64,000 nt of DNA from Maridesulfovibrio ferrireducens (GTDB lineage: Bacteria; Desulfobacterota; Desulfovibrionia; Desulfovibrionales; Desulfovibrionaceae). Shown here in pieces: positions 9,701 to 17,452 of the stretch (its first letter is position 1; every line of letters begins with the position of its first letter). Location: NCBI RefSeq assembly GCF_900101105.1, contig NZ_FNGA01000002.1:562479-626478 (forward strand), written 5' to 3'. A program made the translations under genes and the position numbers. The notes under the pieces were generated by a model. The model saw nothing but the letters and a program-made list of their open reading frames with translations. It was not told the DNA's origin and ran no database searches.

Positions 9701-9845
9701 TTTCAACGGTTATTTCAGGTTCAGTAACTGTAGGGGAAAGCTGATACGGTAAACCTGTAAGAGCAAGCGCACCGAAAAGTACCAGCAGGATGACCCCTAC
9801 AAGTATAGATACAGGCTTCTCAATTGAAAATTTTATAAAATCCAT
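6729..9845 (-). CDS. RND efflux transporter permease (AcrB-like)
   Basis: A 1038-residue inner-membrane pump with the usual RND plan: a first transmembrane helix near the N terminus, a large periplasmic porter loop, helices 2-6, a second large loop and helices 8-12. The central transmembrane-4 motif reads VGMLVDNAIVILEN with D404 kept, but the second Asp of AcrB (D408) is N405, and the transmembrane-10 lysine (AcrB K940) is N936 in GVVVNNAIL. It therefore belongs to the VDN/VNN branch of the family and its coupling ion is uncertain. It lies 27 bases after the adaptor gene; no outer-membrane channel gene is adjacent. Confidence 0.93.
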   Translation of the reverse strand: MDFIKFSIEKPVSILVGVILLVLFGALALTGLPYQLSPTVTEPEITVETQWNGATPYEIERDIIEEQEKVLKGVTGLIEMESECFNSVGRISLRFKIGTNVDDALLRVSNKLNEVKRYPADSDRPIITATGSATSPIIWMILKNLEGNDRPIDEYLTFFENDVRQYLERVDGVADLFMGGGTEKEMHVIIAPEKLAAYNLTIAKVIEVLKSENTNVSAGNMGVGRRDYRIRTTSEFRTPEDIEDVVITSSGQQRVTLGDVGKVVSGFKKSEVAMLSDGFPGIAVGIKPEPGANVLDVTRDVRAVVESLNKGMLAKEGVYLDWTYDQAPYITGAIDLVKQNIIIGGVLAIIVLLIFLQSLSSTIIVAIAIPISVVGSFIVFGGLGRSLNIVSMSGISFAVGMLVDNAIVILENIDRHRSMGKPPYKAAYDGASEVWGAVLASTLTTVAVFLPVVFIEEEAGQLFKDIAIAVTCAISLSLFVSISVIPMLAKQFYTLSGKEKKIRNNILTRFGGKCSNGIMSLLELSIRNWMTRISTVVILVVASALLVISFFPKMEYLPQGNRNLILSILIPPPGLSYEERDSIGEFIASQVDPHMHKDKDGFPAIDHLFYVSAPSINLFGAMSEDEERPAELIPLFNGIMNSIPGMFGVSIQASIFESGLGKGRMVAVDFSGSDLNRLIAAAGTMFGMARQAVPGGQVRPIPSLEMLYPEVKIVPDRDRVRSAGMSSQEVGEALDVLMDGRKIGDFKEEGKKKIDLKLKASESGVSTPEELYSSLIATPQGWAVPISSLSNIERTYGITQIRHLERQRTVTLQITPPKSMPLEQAMDIIQNELIPKVRGMGLLEGVNVRMSGAADKLTQTRDAMQWNFLLAIVITYLLMAALFANFIYPFIILLTVPLAGAGGFLGLQLENIFIAPQPLDVLTMLGFVILIGVVVNNAILIVHQSLNNVRQGGMDHKEAVLDATRTRLRPIYMSATTSVFGMLPLAIAPGPGSELYRGLGSVVLGGLALSTVFTVFMIPALLMFFIKMEKIGGKKAEE

Positions 9846-9872
9846 AACGTTTAAACTCCAGACAGATGATAA

Positions 9873-10949
9873 CTACTTATTGTCTATGACTACAGCCTGT
9901 CCGGGCCTGAGCCTTTCATTACCTTTAACAACTATATCCATATCAGCAGCAAGCCCCTTACCACGTACTCCGGCATTCATTCCTTTGTACCCGATAACCT
10001 TTACGGGAATCGGAGCAGCTTTGCCTTCGACAATCGCAATGACCATTGTAGTTCCGCGTATCGAAAGAACTGCATCGCGGGGAACAACCACCGTTTCGCT
10101 AGCAATATCTGAGGGCAGAGAAACCCGGGCTTCCATACCCTGAGCAAGACCTTTTTCACCATGAATTCTTATTTTAATAGGGAAAGTACGACTGGCAACA
10201 TCTCCGCGCGGGATAACGGCGAAAACCTGCCCTGTAAGTTCCTTTCCGCCTATATCCAAGCCGACATCAAGCCCCGGTTTAACGACCTGCGACACGTCCT
10301 GCGGGACATTAACTACGACATCATAACTGGTGTTCATACCAATCTTGGCAACTTCGCCACCGCGAGAAATCCATTCACCGAGATATACATTTCTTTTAAT
10401 CACTACACCGTCAAAAGGTGCACGAATTACTTTCTTTGAAAGTTCAATCTGAAGCCTTCTTAATTTCGCCATTGAAGAAGCCATTTCACTTTCCAGAGCC
10501 ATAGCTCTAAATCTTTTGGAATCATACTCACCTTCGTGAACAGAGCCGCCTTTGAAAAGTTGTGTGATACGCTCATTATCGCGCTGAGCGCCCTGATAGT
10601 TGGCTTTGGCTTCTTTGTAAGCTGCATTGGCGGCCCGGATTTCCGTAGCCAGCAGATCAGAACTGAGCACAAGAAGAACAGCACCCTTTTTAACAGTATC
10701 CCCTTCTTCAACTTCAACTTTGACAACCTTTCCGGCAACTTCCGAGGCTACGTCTGAAACCTCAGAAAAATAAACCGTACCTATATAAGCTGATTCAGGA
10801 GCAACTTGCCCGGAGTAAGATTTTGCGGTCACCACATGAGCCGGAGGCATTTGAGGAGCACTTTGCTTGGCTTTCTTTTCTTCAGCAGCAAAGGCCGAAA
10901 CTGATATCATTAATAAAACGCATAGAAATAAAAATTGAATCTTCCGCAT
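9873..10949 (-). CDS. RND efflux periplasmic adaptor subunit
   Basis: A 358-residue membrane fusion protein. An N-terminal signal peptide (MRKIQFLFLC.., cleavage near residue 21) is followed by a barrel-sandwich half-motif (VEVEEGDTVKKGAVLL), a coiled-coil hairpin of roughly residues 105-165 rich in Ala, Arg and Glu, the returning lipoyl-like half (IRAPFDGVVIKRNVYLGEW) and a beta-barrel/membrane-proximal domain. It links the pump to an outer-membrane TolC-type channel, which must be encoded elsewhere. GGAGAG precedes the ATG. It is the first gene of a two-gene minus-strand operon. Confidence 0.92.
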   Translation of the reverse strand: MRKIQFLFLCVLLMISVSAFAAEEKKAKQSAPQMPPAHVVTAKSYSGQVAPESAYIGTVYFSEVSDVASEVAGKVVKVEVEEGDTVKKGAVLLVLSSDLLATEIRAANAAYKEAKANYQGAQRDNERITQLFKGGSVHEGEYDSKRFRAMALESEMASSMAKLRRLQIELSKKVIRAPFDGVVIKRNVYLGEWISRGGEVAKIGMNTSYDVVVNVPQDVSQVVKPGLDVGLDIGGKELTGQVFAVIPRGDVASRTFPIKIRIHGEKGLAQGMEARVSLPSDIASETVVVPRDAVLSIRGTTMVIAIVEGKAAPIPVKVIGYKGMNAGVRGKGLAADMDIVVKGNERLRPGQAVVIDNK

Positions 10950-11179
10950 GCTATCTCTCCACTAATTTATAACTGTTTTGTGAGGGTCACTTTACGCAAG
11001 ATTATTTTTTAGTCAACACTGTTCACTAAATAAAAAATAGTAGAAAAACTGGGCTCTCAGCGATTCTTTTCACACCACTATTGCGGTGGCCTTTATCTCA
11101 CTTATAATCATGCAAACTTGACTTTACACTCCTACCTTCATATGAAATCTCATTATCAAGTCTGCAAAATAGGAAAAGC

Positions 11180-11512
11180 ATGAAAAAACTGATCGTTACA
11201 ACCTTTTTTATTCTATCGATACTTACAGCGGGTCCAGCTGCGGCTGTCACCATAAAAAACACCTGTGACTTTCCAGTTGCCGGTTCGCTCCGTTACCAAG
11301 AAACCAAAGTGATTTTTGCACAGTTCAGACTGATACCCGGACAAAAAATTCATCTTGGAAAAGGTATTTCCGACAACAAACTAATCCTTCGTACCATCCC
11401 TGATGCAGGAATTGAAAAAGCAGCCCCGATTACAACCACAACGCTGGATTCTTCGGACTGTTATATCGAATTAAAGCACACAAATAATGGAATAGAGACC
11501 AGCATCGATTAA
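11180..11512 (+). CDS. Hypothetical secreted protein, 110 aa
   Basis: Residues 1-22 form a classical signal peptide (MKKLIVTTFFIL... ending PAAA). The mature part of about 88 residues has two cysteines (in NTCDFP and SSDCYIE) that could form a disulfide in the periplasm, and alternating hydrophobic residues that suggest beta strands. I recognise no family. It has a ribosome site (AGGAAAAG) and its own terminator, and is a single gene between the RND operon and icd. Confidence 0.75.
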   Translation: MKKLIVTTFFILSILTAGPAAAVTIKNTCDFPVAGSLRYQETKVIFAQFRLIPGQKIHLGKGISDNKLILRTIPDAGIEKAAPITTTTLDSSDCYIELKHTNNGIETSID

Positions 11513-11536
11513 TATTTTAATATAGCAATAAAACAA

Positions 11537-11574
11537 AAAAAGCCCTCCCGATGCAAACATCAGGAGGGCTTTAT
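11537..11574. terminator. Bidirectional terminator between the secreted protein and icd
   Basis: Stem AAAGCCCTCC (11539-11548) with GGAGGGCTTT (11563-11572), preceded by an A tract and followed by T-rich sequence, between convergent genes. Confidence 0.85.
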
Positions 11575-11592
11575 ATTTATATGCAGCAGAGA

Positions 11593-12738
11593 CTACAGGT
11601 TCGCGAGAATAATCTCACCGAACTCTTTACAGCCTACAGTTGCAGCACCACTGATCTGGCTTGACAGATCAACAGTAACTTTTTTGGCTGCCAAAGATTT
11701 TTCAACAGAGTTCTTAATTAAATCAGCTGCTTCGTTCCAACCGATGTGTTCAAGAAGCATTGCGCCGGAAAGAATCAGACTTCCGGGGTTAGCCATGTCT
11801 TTTCCCGCGATGGTAGGAGCTGTTCCATGAGTAGGCTCATAGATCGCAAGCTTGTCACCCATATTTACTCCGGGAGCAAGTCCAAGTCCACCGACCTGTG
11901 CTGCAAGAGCATCGGAGAGATAATCTCCGTTAAGGTTGGTAGTTGCCAGCACGCTGTATTTTTCAGGACGCATTAAGAGTTCCTGGAACATAGCGTCAGC
12001 AATACGGTCATTAATTATAACCTTGCCTTCGCCCTCTTCGCCATCTCTTACAACTTTTCCGGCATAATCTTCAGCAGCAAGCTCATAACCCCACTTAAGG
12101 AATCCTCCCTCAGTGTACTTCATGATATTACCTTTATGAACCAAAGTTACAGACTCACGGTTCTGCTCAAGAGCAAAATCAAGAGCTCTGCGAACAAGGC
12201 GTTTTGAACCTGCGGGAGTGATAGGCTTAATTCCTATACCGGCAGAGCTGTCTATTTTAGCGCCCATTTCGTCAACCAAAAATTCAATAACTCTTTTTGC
12301 TTCAGGAGAATTTGAACTCCATTCTATTCCTGCATAAACATCTTCTGTGTTTTCGCGGAATACAACGATATCGACGAGATCGGGTCTTTTAACAGGAGAT
12401 TCAATTCCCTTAAAATACTTGATAGGACGAATACAGGCATAAAGATCAAAAGTTTGACGCATGGTAACGTTCAAAGAACGGAATCCTTTTCCGACAGGAG
12501 TCTGAAGAGGTCCTTTCATAGCCAGATCAGCATTGCTCAAAGTATCAAGAGTAACCTGCGGCAGATATTCTCCGGTTTCTTTGAAAGCTTTTCCTCCGGC
12601 GAGGAGCTCTTTCCAGTCCAGTTTATTAGCCCCTGCGTATGCTTTTTCAAGCGCAGCGTTAAGTACAGGACGAGCGGCAGCCCATACTTCGGGTCCGATT
12701 CCATCACCTTCGATATAATATACGGTTCTTGTAGACAA
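11593..12738 (-). CDS. icd: Isocitrate dehydrogenase, bacterial dimeric type; cofactor residues suggest NAD
   Basis: A 381-residue enzyme that oxidises and decarboxylates isocitrate to 2-oxoglutarate. It aligns without gaps to the E. coli enzyme in the region checked; the substrate site SLNVTMRQTFDLYACIRP (88-105), TTNLNGDYLSD (266-276) and THGTAP (303-308) are intact. The NADP-specifying residues of E. coli Icd are absent: K344, Y345, V351, Y391 and R395 correspond to T309, I310, A316, V356 and S360. That pattern is typical of NAD-using relatives. The start is a TTG with AAGGAG six bases upstream. It is a single-gene unit. Confidence 0.93.
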   Translation of the reverse strand: MSTRTVYYIEGDGIGPEVWAAARPVLNAALEKAYAGANKLDWKELLAGGKAFKETGEYLPQVTLDTLSNADLAMKGPLQTPVGKGFRSLNVTMRQTFDLYACIRPIKYFKGIESPVKRPDLVDIVVFRENTEDVYAGIEWSSNSPEAKRVIEFLVDEMGAKIDSSAGIGIKPITPAGSKRLVRRALDFALEQNRESVTLVHKGNIMKYTEGGFLKWGYELAAEDYAGKVVRDGEEGEGKVIINDRIADAMFQELLMRPEKYSVLATTNLNGDYLSDALAAQVGGLGLAPGVNMGDKLAIYEPTHGTAPTIAGKDMANPGSLILSGAMLLEHIGWNEAADLIKNSVEKSLAAKKVTVDLSSQISGAATVGCKEFGEIILANL

Positions 12739-13147
12739 AACGATCTCCTTGTGTAGGTGGATATGCTACGGCGCGACAGAATGAAGGGCTGCTTGAAAAA
12801 TAAGATTTATCGGGGGTTCCCGGCAAGAAAATCAAGTCAGTTTCAAAAAAGTTACACCAAATACGCCATTCGCGCATGATGCCGTTTTTTTGTACGCATA
12901 GAAGTGTAAAAAAAAACATTATTCTGAATATGAATAGTTGTATTAAACGGACATCCTTAACCCGAAAATCTCGGATTCAGGGGATGTTTATAGGATAAAA
13001 TTGCAAAAAAGTAAACTTTTCATAGATTATGAAAATGCAAGCACATAAATATAACAATCCGCAATATTTCCATAAAAATATCTTCAAACACGAAAAGGGA
13101 AGTCCAAATTAATGGACCTCCCTTTCTGAGTTAGTCACCCATTGGAA
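12739..13147. other. Intergenic region between icd and flagellin
   Basis: This 409-base stretch holds the icd upstream region and the flagellin terminator (13095-13124). I see no convincing gene; short frames lack ribosome sites. No confident promoter can be named by eye. Confidence 0.6.
13095..13124 (-). terminator. Terminator of the flagellin gene
   Basis: On the minus strand AAGGGAGGTCC pairs with GGACTTCCCTT (one G-T pair) around an 8-base loop, followed by a short T run. Confidence 0.75.
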
Positions 13148-14029
13148 TTAGCCAATGAGCTGCATTGCCATTCTAGGCATATTATTCGCCTGTCCGAGCA
13201 TTGCGACGGCAGCCTGAGTAAGGATCTGGTTCTTAGTGAACTCAGTCATTTCAGTTGCTACGTCGACATCGGAAATGCGTGATTCCGAAGCCTGAACGTT
13301 TTCTGCCTGGATTGAGAGGTTGGTAATAGTGTTTTCCAGTCTGTTCTGGAGAGCACCGAGGTTAGCACGAATCTTATCCTTGGATATGATCGCATCATTC
13401 AACTTATCAAGGGACGCCTGAGCAAGAGCCTGTGTGGAGATGGAGTTACCAGCGGCAAGTCCAACACCGAGAGCTGATGCGGTAGAGGTATTGATAGATA
13501 CGTAGTAATAATCTTCTGAACTGTCATTACCGGAACCGAAATGGACCTTAACAGGGCCGGTAGAGGTAAGTCCTGCACCATTATGAGCAGAGTTTTCACC
13601 AGACAGGTTACCGTTGAGAAGGTGAATTCCGTTAAAGTCAGTTGCGTTGGCAATACGGGTAATTTCTGAAGCCATAGCCTGATATTCAGAGTCGATGATA
13701 AGGCGCTGGTCAGAGTTATAGGTACCGGTGGATGCCTGAGTTGCAAGTTCCTTCATACGAATCAACTTTTCATCGATGACACCGAGGGCGCCATCAGCGG
13801 TCTGAATCATAGAGATAGCATCATTTGCATTACGAATACCCTGATTAAGAGTCTTAACATCAGCGCGCATAAGCTCGCGAATTGCAAGACCTGCAGCATC
13901 ATCAGCGGCTGAGCCGACACGAAGACCGGAAGACAGTCTACGAGTTGAAACACCCAGATCGTTGTACGCTGAACCAAGGTTACGGTTAGCATTCATTGCC
14001 ATCAAATTGTGATTAATTACGAGCGACAT
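13148..14029 (-). CDS. fliC: Flagellin
   Basis: A 293-residue flagellar filament protein. The conserved N-terminal D0/D1 helices (NRNLGSAYNDLGVSTRRLSSGLRV..., to about residue 140) and C-terminal D1/D0 helices (about 215-293, ending MAMQLIG) are present, with a short Ser/Gly-rich variable region (about 140-210), so it is a small flagellin. It has no signal peptide, as expected for export by the flagellar type III system. Single gene with its own terminator. The strong ribosome site AAGGAGG sits in the loop of an 8-bp hairpin directly before the ATG, which points to translational control. Confidence 0.96.
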   Translation of the reverse strand: MSLVINHNLMAMNANRNLGSAYNDLGVSTRRLSSGLRVGSAADDAAGLAIRELMRADVKTLNQGIRNANDAISMIQTADGALGVIDEKLIRMKELATQASTGTYNSDQRLIIDSEYQAMASEITRIANATDFNGIHLLNGNLSGENSAHNGAGLTSTGPVKVHFGSGNDSSEDYYYVSINTSTASALGVGLAAGNSISTQALAQASLDKLNDAIISKDKIRANLGALQNRLENTITNLSIQAENVQASESRISDVDVATEMTEFTKNQILTQAAVAMLGQANNMPRMAMQLIG

Positions 14030-14051
14030 AATAATTCCTCCTTGAATTATT
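14030..14051 (-). promoter_or_regulatory. Hairpin presenting the flagellin Shine-Dalgarno sequence in its loop
   Basis: In the mRNA AATAATTC (14051-14044) pairs perfectly with GAATTATT (14037-14030), leaving AAGGAG in a 6-base loop directly upstream of the ATG at 14029. A GGA in a hairpin loop over the ribosome site is the classic CsrA target arrangement. Confidence 0.65.
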
Positions 14052-14066
14052 TAAGAAAGTACGCCT

Positions 14067-14084
14067 AAGTGGTTCCTTCCACTT
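14067..14084 (-). promoter_or_regulatory. Second GGA-loop hairpin in the flagellin leader
   Basis: The mRNA reads AAGTGG-AAGGAA-CCACTT: a perfect 6-bp stem with an AAGGAA loop, 15 bases upstream of the ribosome-site hairpin. The pair resembles the two CsrA sites known in the Bacillus hag leader. Confidence 0.6.
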
Positions 14085-14181
14085 CGACCATTTAACTAGT
14101 TGATTAAACATCATAAAATTTTCTCCCCTTTACTTCATAAAATACCCTCCGGAACAATTAGACTTGTGGCCATCGGCCACA

Positions 14182-14208
14182 TAATCCGGTAAAAATCAAC
14201 GTCGTTTA
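14182..14208 (-). promoter_or_regulatory. Candidate sigma-28 promoter of flagellin
   Basis: On the minus strand TAAA (14208-14205), a 15-base spacer and CCGGATTA (14189-14182) resemble the flagellar TAAA-N15-GCCGATAA consensus: spacing exact, -10 box 5 of 8. It would give a leader of about 146 bases. Confidence 0.4.
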
Positions 14209-14911
14209 GAGGACATCATTCAGCACTACCTGCAATCGGACTCACGCAGGTGTCCGCCTAATCTTTCCACAAATGCGCGGAGATCCTTTATGAATCCGCG
14301 ACTCTTCGCAGGTACAGCCTTTAACGGCGGCAATTCTCACATGTCCCATATGGGAAATTTGTCTATGCGAACGAATCCACACATTACCAACCTCCGAGAA
14401 TTACCATCCGGCCAATTGCCGTATTCTGCCCACATCAACGCCGTACTTTTTTCCGAACTATTTCCTCCGTTAATTGGTTGAAACTTTTCTCTGCAAATGA
14501 CATTGCAATGCTCATGCCTAATGAAAGATCAAGCTTTCACGCTCACCTTTATAAACCCTTAACTATCCGTTAAGATTATATTTTTAGATATAAACAAAAA
14601 TGAACAATACTCAAGAAAGGATCGACAAAACACGAATAAGGAAACTTCTGCCCGTTTAAAGACGGAAAAAGATTCCCGGTTTAGACAATCAATAAATTTA
14701 AATGGAGGAATGAGCTGGACGGATGCGATGATTAATTTAAAAACAATTAATCTAACATGTTATAAAGATTAGCAAACCTAAGTTCTTTACAAAGATTAAC
14801 TTAATGATCTAACTGTATTAATAACCGAACTCTGTAATAATGCGGTTAAACGGCAAACTTTTACTACTACACCACATAATCTTTTAGAATGACTTTAGCA
14901 GTTACAACCTG
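14209..14911. other. Intergenic region between flagellin and the sensor kinase
   Basis: About 700 bases between divergent genes. Upstream regulatory sequence for both is expected. A 63-codon frame (14290-14481) lacks a ribosome site and protein-like composition, so I do not call a gene. The part 14560-14910 is A/T rich. Confidence 0.5.
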
Positions 14912-17452
14912 ATGAAAATAAAAAGCATACACACACTAAACGAAAGAATTCGCAACTACCTTTGCTTTTTTCTTACGATTTTTATCGCATGCTCGTCGTT
15001 TTCACTCCTGCTCTTTTTTTGGATGATTAATAGCGAAGTAAACGAAAGAGTTGACACATGGGGTACATACTTTTCCAACCGAATCGATTTCATTGAAAAC
15101 ATCATGCAATCGAAAAGCTCTCTTGATTACGGACTAACCTCTATCCTCAGAGTTTCTCAGCAGGGAGAAATTTTCAACAGCAGGCCTCATCCCGTAAAAA
15201 ATGACGACATTTCAAGATCTTCTCTATTTAATAAAATTAAAGATTTTAAGCCCGGACAAATTTGTTTGATCCAGAAGGCTAAAAATAATAATCGAGATGA
15301 ACCGACACTCTTTTTAACCAAAAGGCTGGACAACTCTTTCGTAATTGCGGAGTTCAAATCGGAAACATTACTCCCGGTATCTCCTAAAGATACTGATATT
15401 TTTATATTCGATAAAGAAAATGAATGTATTTTTTACACTTCCGACAAATACAATCTTCACGAAGATAAAATACACAAGATAATGTTCTCTTCATTCCGCA
15501 TATTTGCATCGGCTAAAATAAAAATTGAAAAAGCAGGCTCAATTACAGTTGTAGTAGTTAAAGATATTTCCGCAGAATTTTACGGCGCAACCCTGTTTAT
15601 GATTCTGGCCCTCGCCACAGTTATCATAATTCTCAAAAGATCTACTTTTCTGACATGGGATCTTGAAGAAACGGAAGAAGACTTTGTCCGCATAAAAAAT
15701 TTGCTGGCAAATGTATCAATGCTGCCCGGAGAAAAGCTAAACCATTTACCGGCAATCGAGTATGCTGCAGAAAAAATCAGAAAAGTAAATTGGGAAGCAG
15801 AAGCTGAAAAGATGTCCTTTATCGAGAACCAGAAATATATTCTAACCACATCTTTTTTTGCTGGAAACATCTTGCGCTTACTTGATGAAATCACAGCACA
15901 TTCCAAAGAAATAGCCATATCAAGACAGGAATACAAAGACCTTGTTCAACGAGTGCACAGTATAATTGTCAGAATGGATCTTAATGGTAACTGCACTTTT
16001 TTTAATGAATATGCAGAATCTTTTTTTGGATTCAGTCAAGAAGAAATGCTGGGTAAAAGCATTATCGGAACCATTATCCCTAGAACTAAGAACAATGACT
16101 CAGACCTTGAAAAACTTATTCACGGAATGACCACAAATCCTGAGCTTACCCCAATCAGCAACAATCAAAATGTCCGCAAAGACGGAAGTAGTGTATGGAT
16201 TTACTGGTCAAACAGTCCCGTTTATGATGATGACGGGAATACTATTGAAATCCTTTCAGTGGGTACAGATATAACTGAGCGCAAACGGGTTGAACTTGAA
16301 CTGCACCGGACCAGAAACTACATAAAGAATATCATCGACTCCATGCCTTCGATAATAATCGGAGTTAACAGCACAGGAGAAATTGTCCACTTTAACTCCA
16401 ATGCGGAAAAAAACGCCACCATAGCTGCCAACCAACTTCTCGGAAAAAAAGTAGAAGAAGCTTTTCCTTCACTTGCGCAATATACATCCCGTATTGAAAA
16501 GGCCATAGAGACAGGAGTACCTGAAACAGAAATTCGCACACCGCAGGCTTCTCAAAACCAAAAATATCAGGACATCATGATTTACCCTTTAAGCGGGGAC
16601 ATTAAAGGTGCGGTAATAAGAATTGATGACGCAACAGAACGTGCCAAAATCGAAGAAATAATGATCCAGACTGAAAAGATGATGTCCATTGGCGGGCTTG
16701 CGGCAGGAATGGCCCATGAAATTAACAATCCCCTTGGCGGCATCCTGCAGGGTATTCAGAATATAATTCGAAGATTTTCACCGGAACTTGCTCCCAATAT
16801 AAAAGCTGCTGAAAAAGCAGGGTGCAACATGGATTCTGTACTCGCTTATATGGAAGATCGTAAAATAATAAAAACGCTTGAAGGTATCACAGAGTCAGGC
16901 GTTCGTGCTGCAGAAATAGTTTCCCGTATGCTTGAATTCAGCCGTAAAAGCGATTCAAGCAAAACGTCCTGTGACATTAGAATACTGCTCGATAAATCAA
17001 TATCTCTGGCAACACAGGATTATAATCCCAACAAAAAATATGATTTTAAACAGATTAAAATAACCAGAGACTACGCAGAGAGTCTAAACTCGGCTCTTTG
17101 TGCAGGAACAGAGATTGAACAGGTTTTCCTAAATTTACTGAGGAATTCCGCGCAAGCAATGGACGACTGGAAAGAAATGGAAGCTCAGCCGGAAATCAGT
17201 GTCAAAATCTCCAATTTGGGTGACATGGTAAAATGTACCATATCGGACAACGGCCCCGGTATAAATAAAGACACCCGCAAGAGAATTTTTGAACCTTTTT
17301 ATACAACAAAAGATCCCGGTTACGGAACAGGACTTGGTCTTTCTGTTTCATATTTCATAATTACACAGAACCACAAAGGCAGTCTTAATGTAGAGTCTAC
17401 CCAGGGAAAAGGAACAACATTTACAATTCTGCTTCCCGCAATACAGAACTAA
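14912..17452 (+). CDS. PAS-domain sensor histidine kinase
   Basis: An 846-residue membrane kinase. Transmembrane helix 1 covers about residues 16-38, an extracytoplasmic sensor about 40-220, and helix 2 about 223-241. Two PAS domains follow (about 345-460, closing with GTDITERKR, and about 468-580). The phosphotransfer domain has H602 in GGLAAGMAHEINNPLGG, and the ATPase domain has N745 (N box), DNGPGI (779-784) and GTGLGL (805-810). There is no receiver domain and no cognate regulator next door. No good ribosome site precedes the ATG. The stop overlaps the end of the convergent hexosaminidase gene by four bases. Confidence 0.92.
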   Translation: MKIKSIHTLNERIRNYLCFFLTIFIACSSFSLLLFFWMINSEVNERVDTWGTYFSNRIDFIENIMQSKSSLDYGLTSILRVSQQGEIFNSRPHPVKNDDISRSSLFNKIKDFKPGQICLIQKAKNNNRDEPTLFLTKRLDNSFVIAEFKSETLLPVSPKDTDIFIFDKENECIFYTSDKYNLHEDKIHKIMFSSFRIFASAKIKIEKAGSITVVVVKDISAEFYGATLFMILALATVIIILKRSTFLTWDLEETEEDFVRIKNLLANVSMLPGEKLNHLPAIEYAAEKIRKVNWEAEAEKMSFIENQKYILTTSFFAGNILRLLDEITAHSKEIAISRQEYKDLVQRVHSIIVRMDLNGNCTFFNEYAESFFGFSQEEMLGKSIIGTIIPRTKNNDSDLEKLIHGMTTNPELTPISNNQNVRKDGSSVWIYWSNSPVYDDDGNTIEILSVGTDITERKRVELELHRTRNYIKNIIDSMPSIIIGVNSTGEIVHFNSNAEKNATIAANQLLGKKVEEAFPSLAQYTSRIEKAIETGVPETEIRTPQASQNQKYQDIMIYPLSGDIKGAVIRIDDATERAKIEEIMIQTEKMMSIGGLAAGMAHEINNPLGGILQGIQNIIRRFSPELAPNIKAAEKAGCNMDSVLAYMEDRKIIKTLEGITESGVRAAEIVSRMLEFSRKSDSSKTSCDIRILLDKSISLATQDYNPNKKYDFKQIKITRDYAESLNSALCAGTEIEQVFLNLLRNSAQAMDDWKEMEAQPEISVKISNLGDMVKCTISDNGPGINKDTRKRIFEPFYTTKDPGYGTGLGLSVSYFIITQNHKGSLNVESTQGKGTTFTILLPAIQN

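Noticed and set aside
13399-13746. 115-codon minus-strand frame within flagellin
   Set aside because: Frame shadow of the flagellin gene.
14290-14481. A 63-codon frame upstream of flagellin
   Set aside because: No ribosome site, and unlike any protein; it lies in a regulatory region.
14712-14774. A 20-codon frame MSWTDAMINLK..
   Set aside because: Too short, with the GGAGG almost touching the ATG; insufficient support.
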